DNA from: Pseudalkalibacillus hwajinpoensis
GTDB lineage: Bacteria; Bacillota; Bacilli; Bacillales; Guptibacillaceae
Length of the DNA stretch: 64,000 bases
Assembly (NCBI RefSeq): GCF_039851965.1
Contig: NZ_CP156674.1
Span: forward strand, 2,108,001-2,172,000
Direction of reading: 5' to 3'
Shown: in pieces, positions 62,883-64,000 of the stretch
Layout of the letters: every line of letters begins with the position of its first letter
Position numbering within the stretch: position 1 is the stretch's first letter
Notes under the pieces: model-generated
Seen by the model: only the letters and a program-made list of their open reading frames with translations
Databases searched by the model: none
What the model was told of the DNA's origin: nothing
Position numbers and translations under genes: made by a program

Positions 62883-63506
62883 ATGAGCAAAGATCATATC
62901 GAACAGAAAGATCAGAATACCTCAGCTGCACTATTACTAATTGATGTTATAAATACACTCGACTTTAAAGATGCAGAGTTGCTTGCACGTTATACAGAAG
63001 AGACCGCCGACAACATTGCCGCATTAAAGAAAGAGGCAAAATCACAAGGTCTCCCAGTTATCTATGTCAACGACAACTATGGATTATGGCAATCTGATTT
63101 CAAAAAAGTGATTAACTATGCAGCGGAAGCAAATGGGCAGCACCTCGTTGATCGCCTTGAGCCAGAAGACGATGATTATACGGTGGTGAAGCCAAAGCAT
63201 TCAGGCTTCTTTTCTACTCCACTTTCTACATTACTAAAGTTTTTAAAGGTTAATACACTGATTCTCACCGGGTTCGCCGGAAACATTTGCGTACTCTTTA
63301 CAGCGAATGATGCTTATATGAGGGAGTACGACCTCTATATCCCTTCTAACTGCTGCGCTTCGAATCTTGAGGAAGATAATGAATACGCGCTTCGATTAAT
63401 GGAAGGAAACCTTAAAGCTAGCACGGAACCATCAACAGAATTAAACTTGAAAGAACTCATTTCAAAGGCAAATGACAGACAGGTAAAAACAGCATATGAA
63501 GGATAG
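62883..63506 (+). CDS. yaaI: Isochorismatase-family cysteine hydrolase (YaaI)
   Basis: A 207-residue alpha/beta hydrolase. The probable catalytic triad is Asp21 (ALLLIDVINTL), Lys103 or Lys105 (VVKPKHSGFF) and Cys136 (GFAGNICVLFTA). The family includes isochorismatases, nicotinamidases and amidases; the substrate here is unknown. The ATG at 62883 follows AAGGAGAGGAG; longer in-frame readings run into tadA on the other strand and lack such a site. Located beside tadA and transcribed oppositely, as in B. subtilis. Confidence 0.92.
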   Translation: MSKDHIEQKDQNTSAALLLIDVINTLDFKDAELLARYTEETADNIAALKKEAKSQGLPVIYVNDNYGLWQSDFKKVINYAAEANGQHLVDRLEPEDDDYTVVKPKHSGFFSTPLSTLLKFLKVNTLILTGFAGNICVLFTANDAYMREYDLYIPSNCCASNLEEDNEYALRLMEGNLKASTEPSTELNLKELISKANDRQVKTAYEG

Positions 63507-63508
63507 AA

Positions 63509-63545
63509 AGACCCCCCTCCTTTGAAAAGAAGGGGGGTCTATTTA
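63509..63545 (+). terminator. Terminator after yaaI (may be bidirectional)
   Basis: Stem AGACCCCCCT/AGGGGGGTCT with a 12-nt loop, followed by ATTTAGG on the plus strand. The convergent gene ends 3 nt further, so it may stop both. Confidence 0.75.
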
Positions 63546-63547
63546 GG

Positions 63548-63901
63548 TTATGAGCTAGTTTGAAAATAAGCAGGGCGTTGCTCAAAAGCAGCATTCAAGT
63601 ATGTTACCATCAACTTATCATCGAAAAGCTTGCTTCCTTTTCGCAAACTCTGACAGTAGCCATCCCTGAATTCCAGTCGGTCGATTAAGAAAGTACTGCC
63701 AAACTCACTGCTTACAGTGACCTCGATAACACGTTCTTTTGCAGTGAATGCAAGAACAGTATCATTGATCTGAAAGCGGACTTCTTCTAGATACTTAGAA
63801 TGATACAGGCAGGTCATGCAGCGTACGACTTCATAATACCCACCATCAGTCGTCACGCGCTCTGTTTTGTATCGCTTCAAATCAGAATCGATGTAGATCA
63901 T
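63548..63901 (-). CDS. Hypothetical protein, possibly cut by the window edge
   Basis: I do not recognise this protein. From ATG 63901 it has 117 residues, mainly soluble, with a central VVRCMTCLYHSKY containing a CxxC pair and an alternating charged and hydrophobic pattern that suggests beta strands (FQINDTVLAFTAKERVIEVTV). Ribosome-binding site AGGA lies 4 nt upstream (weak). The frame stays open without a stop to the right window end (64000), with no ATG before, so the true start may be outside. It is minus strand, next to yaaI. Confidence 0.6.
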   Translation of the reverse strand: MIYIDSDLKRYKTERVTTDGGYYEVVRCMTCLYHSKYLEEVRFQINDTVLAFTAKERVIEVTVSSEFGSTFLIDRLEFRDGYCQSLRKGSKLFDDKLMVTYLNAAFEQRPAYFQTSS

Positions 63902-64000
63902 CACGTCCTGTACCTTCTTAGTCGAAATGGCCAGTTGAACGCTTGTAGTTAACGATCGATAAAACCGCTTTTTGATACCAATTTTATAGAATACAAGTCC

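Overview
This window is an origin-proximal housekeeping and sporulation region of an endospore-forming Bacillaceae chromosome. Nearly every gene has a recognisable Bacillus subtilis counterpart in the same order, from lysS (truncated at the left edge) back to yaaI, so the window is read in the reverse of the usual Bacillus orientation. Almost everything is on the minus strand; abrB and yaaI are the exceptions. Spore genes (spoIIE, spoVT, spoVG, csfB, fin, yabG, sspF, bofA) fix the lifestyle. I cannot assign a genus from sequence alone.

Layout, left to right: lysS end, dusB and the folate/pABA operon (pabB-pabA-pabC-folP-folB-folK-yazB), 1-7.3 kb; cysK, hslO, coaX, ftsH, hprT, tilS, yabT, yabS, spoIIE, 7.5-18.8 kb; tRNA-Glu and tRNA-Met; yabR, divIC, yabQ, yabP, rqcP, yabN, yabM, spoVT, mfd, fin, pth, ctc, prs, glmU, spoVG, ridA, purR, ispE, 19.5-36.3 kb; a three-unit structured repeat array, 36.37-36.72 kb; sspF, veg, yabG, rsmA, rnmV, yabE, tatD, metG, 36.8-44.7 kb; the metG/abrB divergent control region and abrB; rsmI, yazA, trmN6, yabA, ricT, holB, darA, tmk, yaaO, csfB, 45.6-52.6 kb; an rRNA operon (16S-23S-5S), 53.0-58.1 kb; bofA, yaaL, recR, ebfC, dnaX, 58.4-61.6 kb; SRP RNA, tRNA-Ser(CGA), tadA, yaaI and an unknown gene at the right edge.

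The regulatory sequence is unusually readable. I find good matches to promoters for SigH (spoVG), SigB (ctc), SigF (csfB) and SigG (fin, spoVT, weaker for sspF), a SigA promoter with a 21-bp spacer before spoIIE, Spo0A boxes around abrB, a PurBox pair before purR, and a phased run of GAG/TAG-type triplets over the pabA ribosome-binding site that resembles a TRAP target. Strong SigA promoters precede veg (two in tandem), dnaX, glmU, cysK, metG, the SRP RNA and the rRNA operon.

The least explained items are the structured repeat array between sspF and ispE, whose units keep their pairing although the paired bases change, and a short metG leader that ends in an intrinsic terminator but shows no T-box or S-box motif. 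I see no insertion sequence, prophage, CRISPR array or obvious foreign island. Compared with B. subtilis, yaaR, xpaC-yaaN and yacD are missing from their usual positions.
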